Positions 1 to 5,149 of a DNA stretch of 8,899 nucleotides are shown here, piece after piece. Numbering within the stretch: the first letter of the stretch is position 1; each line of letters begins with the position of its first letter. This DNA is from CBDTTW01 sp965363675. GTDB lineage: Bacteria; Bacteroidota; Rhodothermia; Rhodothermales; DASSAV01. Below the pieces are notes generated by a model. It was not told the origin of the DNA and searched no databases. It saw only the letters and a list, made by a program, of their open reading frames with translations. The translations under genes were made by a program, and so were the position numbers. Location of the stretch: NCBI GenBank assembly GCA_965363675.1, contig CBDTTW010000125.1, forward strand, positions 1 through 8,899, given 5' to 3'.

Positions 1-365
1 CCCAGGCCGCCGTGCAGCAGCCCCGCCGCCGCCGCGACGACGTGGAGCGCCGCCGTCAGCCCGGCCAGGCACGCCGCGCCGACCGCGACGGCGCCCCGGC
101 CGCCGAGCGCCCGCCCTAGGCCGCCGCGCCCCGCGTGCGCGCGCCACACCCCCAGCACGAGCGCCAGCTTGCCGAGGTAACATACCAGCCCCACGCTCAG
201 CACGCCCCCCGACTGCACGAACAGCTCCAGCGCCGCGCGCCCCTGAAACGCCGCCAGGTGCGGCGCCACCGTGAGCGCTTCGTAGGCCACGAGCAGCCCC
301 GCCATCGGGAGCGCTCCCAGGCGGGCGGGCGGGCGGGCGGTATGAGCGGGGAGGCGGTTCGGCAT
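1..365 (-). CDS. Partial hypothetical multi-pass membrane protein (N-terminal part, runs off the left edge)
   Basis: The minus-strand frame is open from an ATG at 365-363 to the window edge, giving 121 complete codons. Its composition fits an integral membrane protein, with three hydrophobic stretches at about residues 21-40 (starting MAGLLVAYEALTVAPHL), 49-74 and 92-117, separated by short Arg/Gly-rich loops. I do not recognise the family. The first 20 residues are low-complexity and basic, and they cover a (GCGG)5 repeat. A second in-frame ATG at 305-303 has a GGGAG Shine-Dalgarno-like motif 8 nt upstream and starts directly at the first hydrophobic helix, so the true protein may begin there. 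The gene lies 113 bp downstream of the minus-strand kinase in the same direction. Hairpins in the gap and a TATATA box suggest its own promoter rather than tight co-transcription. The membrane character is fairly sure; the function is unknown. Confidence 0.6.
   Translation of the reverse strand, partial: MPNRLPAHTARPPARLGALPMAGLLVAYEALTVAPHLAAFQGRAALELFVQSGGVLSVGLVCYLGKLALVLGVWRAHAGRGGLGRALGGRGAVAVGAACLAGLTAALHVVAAAAGLLHGGL
307..318. repeat. 12-bp perfect palindrome GGGAGCGCTCCC next to an internal start
   Basis: GGGAGCGCTCCC is identical to its reverse complement. It sits between the tetranucleotide repeat and the internal ATG (305-303) of the left-edge membrane gene. On the minus strand it supplies a GGGAG motif at 318-314, 8 nt before that ATG. 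It may therefore be a ribosome-binding site that can pair with itself (GGGA/TCCC around GCGC), or a protein-binding palindrome. Its function is inferred only from position. Confidence 0.4.
320..340. repeat. Tetranucleotide tandem repeat (GCGG)5
   Basis: Five perfect GCGG units fill 321-340, and the G at 320 extends the tract to 21 nt. The tract lies between the two possible start codons (365 and 305) of the left-edge membrane-protein gene. On the coding strand it reads as CCGC units that encode Ala/Arg/Pro. Four-base units shift the frame when copy number changes, the layout seen in slippage-controlled genes, although five copies is short. Confidence 0.85.
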
Positions 366-402
366 AAAGGCCCATCGCCGCGCGGCGCAAAGCCGGCGGT
401 TC

Positions 403-410
403 CTATATAA
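403..410 (-). promoter_or_regulatory. Candidate -10 region (TATATA) for the left-edge membrane gene
   Basis: An AT-rich TTTATATAGG segment on the minus strand stands out in a very GC-rich gap and lies about 40 nt before the ATG at 365. It resembles a -10 box. No convincing -35 or Bacteroidota -33 TTTG element was found at the right distance, so this is a weak call. Confidence 0.25.
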
Positions 411-412
411 AC

Positions 413-426
413 GGCCCGGAAGGGCC
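413..426. repeat. GC-rich hairpin with GGAA loop
   Basis: GGCCC (413-417) pairs with GGGCC (422-426) around a GGAA loop of the GNRA form on the plus strand. It lies in the gap between the minus-strand kinase and the membrane gene, just upstream of the TATATA box. It may belong to the transcription-termination region or simply reflect base composition. Confidence 0.3.
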
Positions 427-443
427 CGGTGTCCGGAGGTTGG

Positions 444-474
444 GCGCATTCGGTATGCGCCTCAAGGCCGAGGC
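444..474 (-). terminator. Candidate hairpin terminator downstream of the six-PAS kinase
   Basis: Two adjoining inverted repeats follow the kinase stop codon (479-481) on the minus strand: GCCTC/GAGGC (459-463 with 470-474, 6-nt loop) and GCGCAT/ATGCGC (444-449 with 455-460, 5-nt loop). A third, longer one, GCCGAGGC/GCCTCGGC (467-474 with 492-499), spans the stop codon itself. There is no T-run after any of them, so this is not a standard intrinsic terminator; it could be a U-less terminator or a 3'-end stabilising structure. Confidence 0.3.
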
Positions 475-478
475 AGCC

Positions 479-3400
479 TCAGGCTTTAGGCGCCTCGGCT
501 GCGGCCCGGCCGTTGATGCGGGCCAGCGGGAGCGTGCACAGGAACGCACTGCCCGCGCCCGGTGCGCTGCGCGCCGTGATGCTGCCGTGGTGCCGCTCGA
601 CGATGCGGCGGCAGATCGCCAGGCCCATGCCGGTGCCCTCGTACTCGCGCGTGTGCAGCCGCTGAAACGGCGAGAAGATGCGGTCCAGGTAGCGCTCCTC
701 GAAGCCGATGCCGTTGTCCGAGACCTCCAGCACGACCGAAGGCTCGCCGGCGGCCGTAGGCTCGGAGCCGGGCCGCGCCTGCACCTGGATGTGCGGCGGC
801 GCGCCCTCGCGGTGGAACTTGAGCGCGTTGCCGATCAGGTTGAGCAGAAGCTGATGCATCTGCGTCGGATCGGCCTGCACGACGGGCAGCGGCCCCACCT
901 CCACGACGGCCGCGGTCTCCTGGATGCGCACCTCCAGGTCGGAAAGCACCTGGTGGATCGTCTGCTCCAGATCGACGGGCTGGAACGAGGCGCCGCGCGT
1001 GGAGATGCGCGAGAACGCCAGCAGATCGCGGATAAGGCCGGTCATGCGCGAAGCGGCGTCCTGCATGCGCTGGATGTAGAACTGCGCCGTCTCGTCGAGG
1101 GCCGGGCCGTACTCCGACACGAGGATATCGCTGAAGGCGTGGATTTTGCGCAGAGGCTCCTGAAGGTCGTGCGAGGCCACATACGCGAAGTCCTGAAGCT
1201 CGCGGTTGCGGTGCGTCAGCTCGCGGTTGATGCGTTCGAGCTGCACCTTGGACTCTTCGAGCGCCTGCTGCGCCTTGCGGCGTTCCGAGTTGTCGTACCC
1301 GACGACCGTAAGCGCGGCCGGGCGCGGGCCGCCGCCATCGACGAGCGGGGTGGCCGTGAAGTCGTAGGTGTGCACGCCGTCGGGGCGCTCGACGCCGATT
1401 TCGCGGCGCAGGGTGCGGCCCGACGCCAGGGCCTCGCGGCAGAGCGCGTAGAACCCCTCGGGCAGCGCGCCGTCGCCGGGCGGGTTGTGCGCCCATTCGT
1501 AGCGAAGCGAGGCGTCGAGGCGCGCCAGCATCACGGGCATGTTTTGCAACGCCTCGCGGAAGTGCATCTCGCTGCGGCGGCCCGCCTCCTGAGCGCGCAC
1601 CCGCGCCGTCACGTCGCGCGCGAAAAGCGCCGTGCCGATGAGCGCGCCCTCGGCGCTCCGGATGGGGGTCAGGCTGACTTCGTAGACCGTCTCCTCCGCG
1701 CCCCCCTCGGTCTGGTAGGTCACCACCTCGCCGCGCAGCGCCTGCCGCACCCGCTCGGCCGAGAGGTAGGGCAAGCCCGGCCCGCGGTCGTGCGCCGTAA
1801 GCGTCATGCCGACCTCGGGCGGCGCCCCCGTCGCCTCGCGGAAGGCCGCGCGGAACGCCTCGTTGAACGCCGTGAACCGCTGCGACGTGTCGATGGCGCA
1901 GATCCGGTCCTCGGTGCTGTCGATGATGCCCGTCAGGCGGCTGTGGGCCACCGAAAGCGCCTGCTGCGCCTCGCGCAGGCGCGCGTTGGCGTCGGAAAGT
2001 TCCTCGGTGCGGGCGTGGATGCGTTCCTCCAGCGTCTCGTTGAGCACGCGCAGCTCCTGCTCGTACGCCTTGCGGTCGCTGATGTCCACGACGAAGGCGA
2101 CGCCCTCGACGCTCTCCTCCTCGACGAGCGTCGCCCCGATCAGTACGGGCAGCGCTTCGCCGTTGCGGCGGCGGAATGCCTTCTCGTAGGGCGCGACCGT
2201 CTTGGTGCGGGTCAGCTCCTCGACGGCGCGGCGGTCGCGTTCGGCGAACTCGGCCGCCGTCAGCTGCTGCCAGTTGAGGCGGCCGGCCTCCAGGTCGGCG
2301 CGTTCGTAGCCGACCATCTCCAGAAACTTGTCGTTCGCCTCGGAGATAGCGCCGTTTTCGCTCCAGAAGAACACGCCCAGCATGCTCGCGTTGGCGAGCC
2401 GGCGCAAGCGGCCCTCGCTGCGGCGCAGCGCGTCTTCGGTGGTCTTCTGGTCGTGGATGTCGGTGCACGTGCCGACCCACTGGAGGATCGTCCCGTCGTC
2501 GGCCAGGCGCGGGGCGGCCCGCCCGAGGTGCCAGCGGTAGGCGCCGTCGCGGCGACGCAGGCGGTAGTCGATCTCGTAGGGCTCGCCGGTGGCCGTCGCG
2601 CGCCTCCACCGGGCGTCGGCGATGGGCGCGTCGTCGGGGTGCACCACCTCCTGCCAGCCCTCGCCGTCGGTGGATCCTTCGGCGACGCCGGTGTACTCGT
2701 ACCAGCGGCGGTTGAAGTAGTAGTGGCTGCCGTCGGGGCGCGTCATCCAGACCATCTGCGGCACTACCTCAGCCATGAAGCGAAGCTGCTCCTCGCTCTC
2801 GCGCAGAGCTATTTCGGCGCGGCGCCGGTCGGTGATCTCGATGAAAAGGACGTAGGCCTCCGTGGGGGCGTCCTCGCCCCGGCCGAGGCGCTGCGGCGCC
2901 GCATCCATGAGCAGCCAGCGCAGCGGCGCGCCCGGCGCGCGCCGGATGCCGAGGATGCGCCCCGAAACGGCCTTGCCGGTGCGCAGCGCCTCGGCGGCAG
3001 GCTGCTCGGCCGGGGCCAGCGGCGCGCCCCCCTCGCCGACGACCTCCCACGGCGGCCCCAGCAGCGGCGCCCCGAGCAGCGCGGCGGCCGGGCGGCCCAG
3101 CAACGCTTCGGCGGCCGGGTTGGCGGCCCGTATCCGCCCGCCTTCATCCAGGTGCACGACGGCCTGCGTCATCCCCTCGAAAAGCGACCGAAACCGCTGC
3201 TCGCGCTCTTCCAGGTCGCGCTGCGCCTGCTTCCACAGGTTTACGTTGCGGAAGAACACCGACAGGCCGCCGGGCGCCGGGTACGCCTTGACGGAAAACC
3301 AGGCGTCGAGCGGCGGGTAGAACTCCTCGAACTCGACCGCCTCGCCGGTTTCCATGGCCCGCCGGTAGCACGCCTCGAACGTGCTGCCGACGGCTTGGGG

Positions 3401-3568
3401 AAACTCGTCCCAGATGCCGCGGCCCAGCAGCTCGCCGCGCCCGCGCAGCAGCAGCCGCTCGGCCTCGCTGTTGACATAGGTAAAGCGCCACTGGGCATCC
3501 AGGGCGAAAAAAGCATCGGAGATGCTCTCCAGTATCTGCTGCGCCTGATAAGGCGTTTCGGTCTGCAT
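479..3568 (-). CDS. Multi-PAS sensor histidine kinase (six PAS domains, no receiver)
   Basis: A cytosolic sensor kinase that autophosphorylates a histidine using ATP and hands the phosphate to a response regulator. Counting 1029 residues from the ATG at 3568, the order is: PAS-type domains at about 8-116, 122-249, 257-374 (PAS_3 type, with a VHPDD motif and a PAC tail), 384-499, 545-657 and 664-763; coiled-coil linkers near 500-545 and 764-791; HisKA with the H box ASHDLQEPLRK (His800); and HATPase_c with the N box LIGNALKF (Asn914), the G1 box SDNGIGF, the F box IFSPFQRL and the G2 box GTGMGLAI (978-985). All key ATP-binding motifs are intact. The HDLQEPLRK form of the H box is the phytochrome-like type common in Bacteroidota. 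No membrane segment or signal peptide is visible. A GTG nine codons upstream (3595) is also possible; ATG is preferred because neither start has a Shine-Dalgarno site and the first PAS begins just after the ATG. No partner regulator is adjacent. The signals sensed cannot be read from the sequence. Confidence 0.93.
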   Translation of the reverse strand: MQTETPYQAQQILESISDAFFALDAQWRFTYVNSEAERLLLRGRGELLGRGIWDEFPQAVGSTFEACYRRAMETGEAVEFEEFYPPLDAWFSVKAYPAPGGLSVFFRNVNLWKQAQRDLEEREQRFRSLFEGMTQAVVHLDEGGRIRAANPAAEALLGRPAAALLGAPLLGPPWEVVGEGGAPLAPAEQPAAEALRTGKAVSGRILGIRRAPGAPLRWLLMDAAPQRLGRGEDAPTEAYVLFIEITDRRRAEIALRESEEQLRFMAEVVPQMVWMTRPDGSHYYFNRRWYEYTGVAEGSTDGEGWQEVVHPDDAPIADARWRRATATGEPYEIDYRLRRRDGAYRWHLGRAAPRLADDGTILQWVGTCTDIHDQKTTEDALRRSEGRLRRLANASMLGVFFWSENGAISEANDKFLEMVGYERADLEAGRLNWQQLTAAEFAERDRRAVEELTRTKTVAPYEKAFRRRNGEALPVLIGATLVEEESVEGVAFVVDISDRKAYEQELRVLNETLEERIHARTEELSDANARLREAQQALSVAHSRLTGIIDSTEDRICAIDTSQRFTAFNEAFRAAFREATGAPPEVGMTLTAHDRGPGLPYLSAERVRQALRGEVVTYQTEGGAEETVYEVSLTPIRSAEGALIGTALFARDVTARVRAQEAGRRSEMHFREALQNMPVMLARLDASLRYEWAHNPPGDGALPEGFYALCREALASGRTLRREIGVERPDGVHTYDFTATPLVDGGGPRPAALTVVGYDNSERRKAQQALEESKVQLERINRELTHRNRELQDFAYVASHDLQEPLRKIHAFSDILVSEYGPALDETAQFYIQRMQDAASRMTGLIRDLLAFSRISTRGASFQPVDLEQTIHQVLSDLEVRIQETAAVVEVGPLPVVQADPTQMHQLLLNLIGNALKFHREGAPPHIQVQARPGSEPTAAGEPSVVLEVSDNGIGFEERYLDRIFSPFQRLHTREYEGTGMGLAICRRIVERHHGSITARSAPGAGSAFLCTLPLARINGRAAAEAPKA

Positions 3569-3624
3569 AACGGCGGTGTGTGGGCTGGGCCTCACAGGGG
3601 CGGGGCCGCCGGAGCGGCGCCCGG

Positions 3625-3633
3625 CAAAGCTTA
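3625..3633 (-). promoter_or_regulatory. Candidate Bacteroidota-type -7 element for the six-PAS kinase
   Basis: TAAGCTTTG on the minus strand resembles the Bacteroidota -7 consensus TAnnTTTG with one extra base. It lies 56 nt upstream of the kinase ATG (29 nt from the alternative GTG). No clear TTG at the expected -33 position was found, so the call is tentative. Confidence 0.25.
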
Positions 3634-3636
3634 TCC

Positions 3637-3730
3637 TACGGCGCTAACGGCGCGTGTGTTCTACGCACCCGTGATGTTACCAGATTCCAGCGGGTTGGCC
3701 CGGGCCGCCGCCGGAGCCTTGTAACGGCGC
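3637..3730. promoter_or_regulatory. Repeated TAACGGCGC motif in the divergent regulatory region
   Basis: TAACGGCGC occurs at 3645-3653 and again at 3722-3730. A near copy, TACGGCGC (3637-3644), abuts the first. The three copies lie between two divergent genes, where a regulator controlling either could bind. In DNA this GC-rich, chance repetition of short GC words is possible; the identity includes the less expected TAA. Confidence 0.3.
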
Positions 3731-3775
3731 TGCTATTAACGCGGCCCGCCGAAACGCAAGGGCGCCGCCCGGTGT

Positions 3776-3784
3776 TGCTATCAT
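3776..3784 (+). promoter_or_regulatory. Candidate extended -10 promoter for the 133-residue protein
   Basis: TGCTATCAT on the plus strand fits an extended -10 (TGn plus a near-TATAAT hexamer). Transcription from here would start near 3791 and give a leader of about 45 nt before the ATG at 3837. That also argues against the upstream TTG (3801) as the start. No good -35 box was seen. Confidence 0.3.
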
Positions 3785-3836
3785 CCCGCGCGCGCCGGCC
3801 TTGCCGCGCCGCCTCACCCAACCCGAAGCTACTGCG

Positions 3837-4238
3837 ATGCCGCCCACTCCCCTTCCCGCCGTCGAACTGCAAGAAGCCCGCGAGCGCCTCGAAGCCCACC
3901 TGCGCGAAGCCCTCAGCGGCCATGTGCTCCAGGAGGACCTGGCCTTCGACCTGAACCTGGAGGATAACACCGTCACCGGCGAAGCCGACCTCTCGGAGAA
4001 GCAGCGCGCGCTGCGCCGCATCGTCCGCACCTGCGTCGAGGCGTTCCACACGGCCGACATCGTGCGGCAAACGGGCGTGCGCGTCTACAAGGTCACCGCC
4101 ATCGACTCGGACAGCGACGGGCGCGTGGCCGTCAACGTCAAGTACGAGTACCCGGCCGACGCCGGCATGAGCCCCGAACACATCGGCGACACGACGGCGG
4201 CGCACCTGCCGGCCTCCTCCGCCGGCGAAGCCCGCTAG
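3837..4238 (+). CDS. Hypothetical small acidic soluble protein (133 residues)
   Basis: I do not recognise the family. The protein begins MPPTPLPAVELQEARERLEA. It shows an amphipathic N-terminal helix (about 8-27), a short strand-like region (FDLNLEDNTVTGE), a second helix (SEKQRALRRIVRTCVEAFHTA, about 52-72), then a strand-turn-strand unit (VRVYKVTAI, DSDSDG turn, VAVNVKYEY), and ends in a disordered-looking Ala/Ser-rich tail. There is no signal peptide or membrane segment. Third codon positions are mostly G or C, as in the neighbouring kinases, and both amino-acid order and composition look natural, so it is probably real. The ATG at 3837 is preferred over an in-frame TTG at 3801, whose extra 12 residues look unstructured. 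It is transcribed divergently from the six-PAS kinase, and its TAG stop interlocks with the stop of the convergent 2TM gene. Confidence 0.72.
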   Translation: MPPTPLPAVELQEARERLEAHLREALSGHVLQEDLAFDLNLEDNTVTGEADLSEKQRALRRIVRTCVEAFHTADIVRQTGVRVYKVTAIDSDSDGRVAVNVKYEYPADAGMSPEHIGDTTAAHLPASSAGEAR

Positions 4239-4777
4239 CGCACCCGCTCGGCCAGGCGCGCCGCCTCGGCCGCCGTGTCGTCCGCATCCTGCGAAAGGAT
4301 AGCCTCGCGCGCCTCTTTGCCGGTGGCGCGCGAGGAGGCCGTCAGCAGCTCCCAGTCCACACTCGTGACGATGGCCTCCAGGTTGCGCAGGCGCTCGGCC
4401 ACGCGGCGCACGTCGTCCGGCGCCTCCGCTTCGCGGTCCTCGGGCAGGGCCGCCGGGCCGCCCGAGACGAGCAGCAGCTCGCGCACCTTGCGCTCCTCCC
4501 ACTCGCGCGAGCCGATGCCGCCGAAGCCGAACACCTTGAAGCCGTGCGAGGCCAACCCGACGCCCCAGCCCAGCAGCGGCCACAGAAACCACAGCTCCGA
4601 GGGCGACGTGAGCAGGTTCGTCACGGCCAGCATCAGGTTCACGATGACGAACGTAGCGGCGTGCTCGTAGAAGCTTTTCATCTGCCGCACCCGGCGTCGC
4701 GCCTCCTGCTCCTGCTCCGAGCGGCGCCGGCGCGCCGCAGCGGCTTCCTGCGCGGCGACTTCTTCTAGGGGTTCCAT
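4235..4777 (-). CDS. 2TM-domain membrane protein (180 residues)
   Basis: The core RQMKSFYEHA (31-40), followed by two hydrophobic helices at about 41-58 and 61-80 (ELWFLWPLLGWGVGLASHGF), matches the 2TM domain family, with its typical FYxH, SP-x-LWF-x-WP and WGxGLxxHG signatures. An Arg/Glu/Ala-rich helix (about 5-30) precedes the domain. After the second helix comes an EWEERKVRELL segment and a charged, probably coiled-coil helix (DDVRRVAERLRNLEAIVTS, about 121-139) that recalls the C-terminal helices of phage-shock PspB/PspC-like proteins; this resemblance is from memory. In Bacteroidota, 2TM domains occur alone or fused to sensor kinases, and their biochemical role is not established. The ATG at 4777 sits just before the helix that leads into the domain. 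The same frame stays open far upstream through the antisense of the hybrid kinase, but that is not coding. The gene is divergent from the hybrid kinase and overlaps the convergent gene by 4 nt. Confidence 0.85.
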   Translation of the reverse strand: MEPLEEVAAQEAAAARRRRSEQEQEARRRVRQMKSFYEHAATFVIVNLMLAVTNLLTSPSELWFLWPLLGWGVGLASHGFKVFGFGGIGSREWEERKVRELLLVSGGPAALPEDREAEAPDDVRRVAERLRNLEAIVTSVDWELLTASSRATGKEAREAILSQDADDTAAEAARLAERVR

Positions 4778-4781
4778 ACAG

Positions 4782-4787
4782 TATAAT
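4782..4787 (+). promoter_or_regulatory. Perfect TATAAT -10-like box upstream of the hybrid kinase
   Basis: TATAAT is the consensus sigma-70 -10 hexamer and, read as TATAATTG, is one base from the Bacteroidota TAnnTTTG element. It would start transcripts near 4794 and give the kinase a leader of about 355 nt. No matching -35 or -33 box stands out. On the minus strand it is too close to the 2TM start codon (4777) to serve that gene. Confidence 0.35.
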
Positions 4788-4874
4788 TGCGGCAAAATGG
4801 CGGAGAGCAAGCGACAAGCGAATGCCGATGCACGCATACATCCATCCGGCGGCGCTTCCTTGCTGATACCTCTT

Positions 4875-4909
4875 CGGCGCGGCGCGGGTTTCGACCGGGC
4901 GCCGCGCCG
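4875..4909. repeat. Strong 11-bp hairpin with a UUCG-type tetraloop
   Basis: CGGCGCGGCGC (4875-4885) is the exact reverse complement of GCGCCGCGCCG (4899-4909). Inside, GGT (4887-4889) pairs with ACC (4894-4896) around TTCG, so plus-strand RNA would form an 11-bp stem, a small internal loop, a 3-bp stem and a UUCG tetraloop. No T-run follows on either strand, so it is not a standard terminator. It would lie in the leader of the hybrid kinase mRNA if the TATAAT box at 4782 is used. Confidence 0.6.
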
Positions 4910-5061
4910 GCGGGCCGTGAATATTCGCGGGAGGACGGGGGTGCAGACGGTTTCCGCCGCCGCCTTCGGCAAATTGCGGCGCGTTCGTCGTTCCCTGAAA
5001 GAACGCGGCGCGTGCGGCGACGCCTTTTGCGGAAAGCGTTTCGCCCGGCGCAATAAAGAAA

Positions 5062-5129
5062 TGCCGGTGGGCGCCGATACTGAAGCGAGCGCGCTCCGGC
5101 TGCTTCCGCAGGCGGCCGGGCCACCGGCA
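5062..5129 (+). promoter_or_regulatory. Possible alternative pairing in the hybrid-kinase leader
   Basis: TGCCGGTGG (5062-5070) is perfectly complementary to CCACCGGCA (5121-5129). The same 3' arm can instead form a local hairpin, GCCGG (5115-5119) with CCGGC (5124-5128) around GCCA. The two pairings exclude each other and end about 20 nt before the kinase GTG. This is the form of a switchable leader, but no ligand-binding riboswitch family is recognised. Confidence 0.3.
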
Positions 5130-5149
5130 ACTACAAGGCGAGACTTTCC

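Larger units (their letters stand above)
4778..5149. promoter_or_regulatory. Structured divergent intergenic region between the 2TM gene and the hybrid kinase
   Basis: This 372-bp stretch has no convincing gene. It contains a perfect TATAAT on the plus strand (4782-4787), an 11-bp hairpin (4875-4909), an imperfect palindrome around GAATATTC (4916-4929), a CGCGTTC/GAACGCG stem (4980-4986 with 5001-5007), a GAGCGCGCTC palindrome (5087-5096) and a 9-bp complementary pair flanking 5071-5120. Reading frames on both strands cross it. The plus-strand one (4797-5153) has clearly more A/T in third positions than the real genes and an Arg-rich, patternless product. I read it as a long untranslated leader or regulatory zone for the kinase. 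Confidence 0.5.

Noticed and set aside
135..410. Plus-strand 91-codon frame at the left edge
   Set aside because: It lies antisense to a frame with clear transmembrane helices. Its own product is rich in His, Arg and Gln, typical of an antisense shadow.
440..3724. Plus-strand open frame of 1094 codons antisense to the six-PAS kinase
   Set aside because: It is the reverse-strand shadow of a clear kinase gene. GC-rich third positions remove stop codons on the opposite strand, and the product is an Arg/Ala-rich sequence without recognisable domains.
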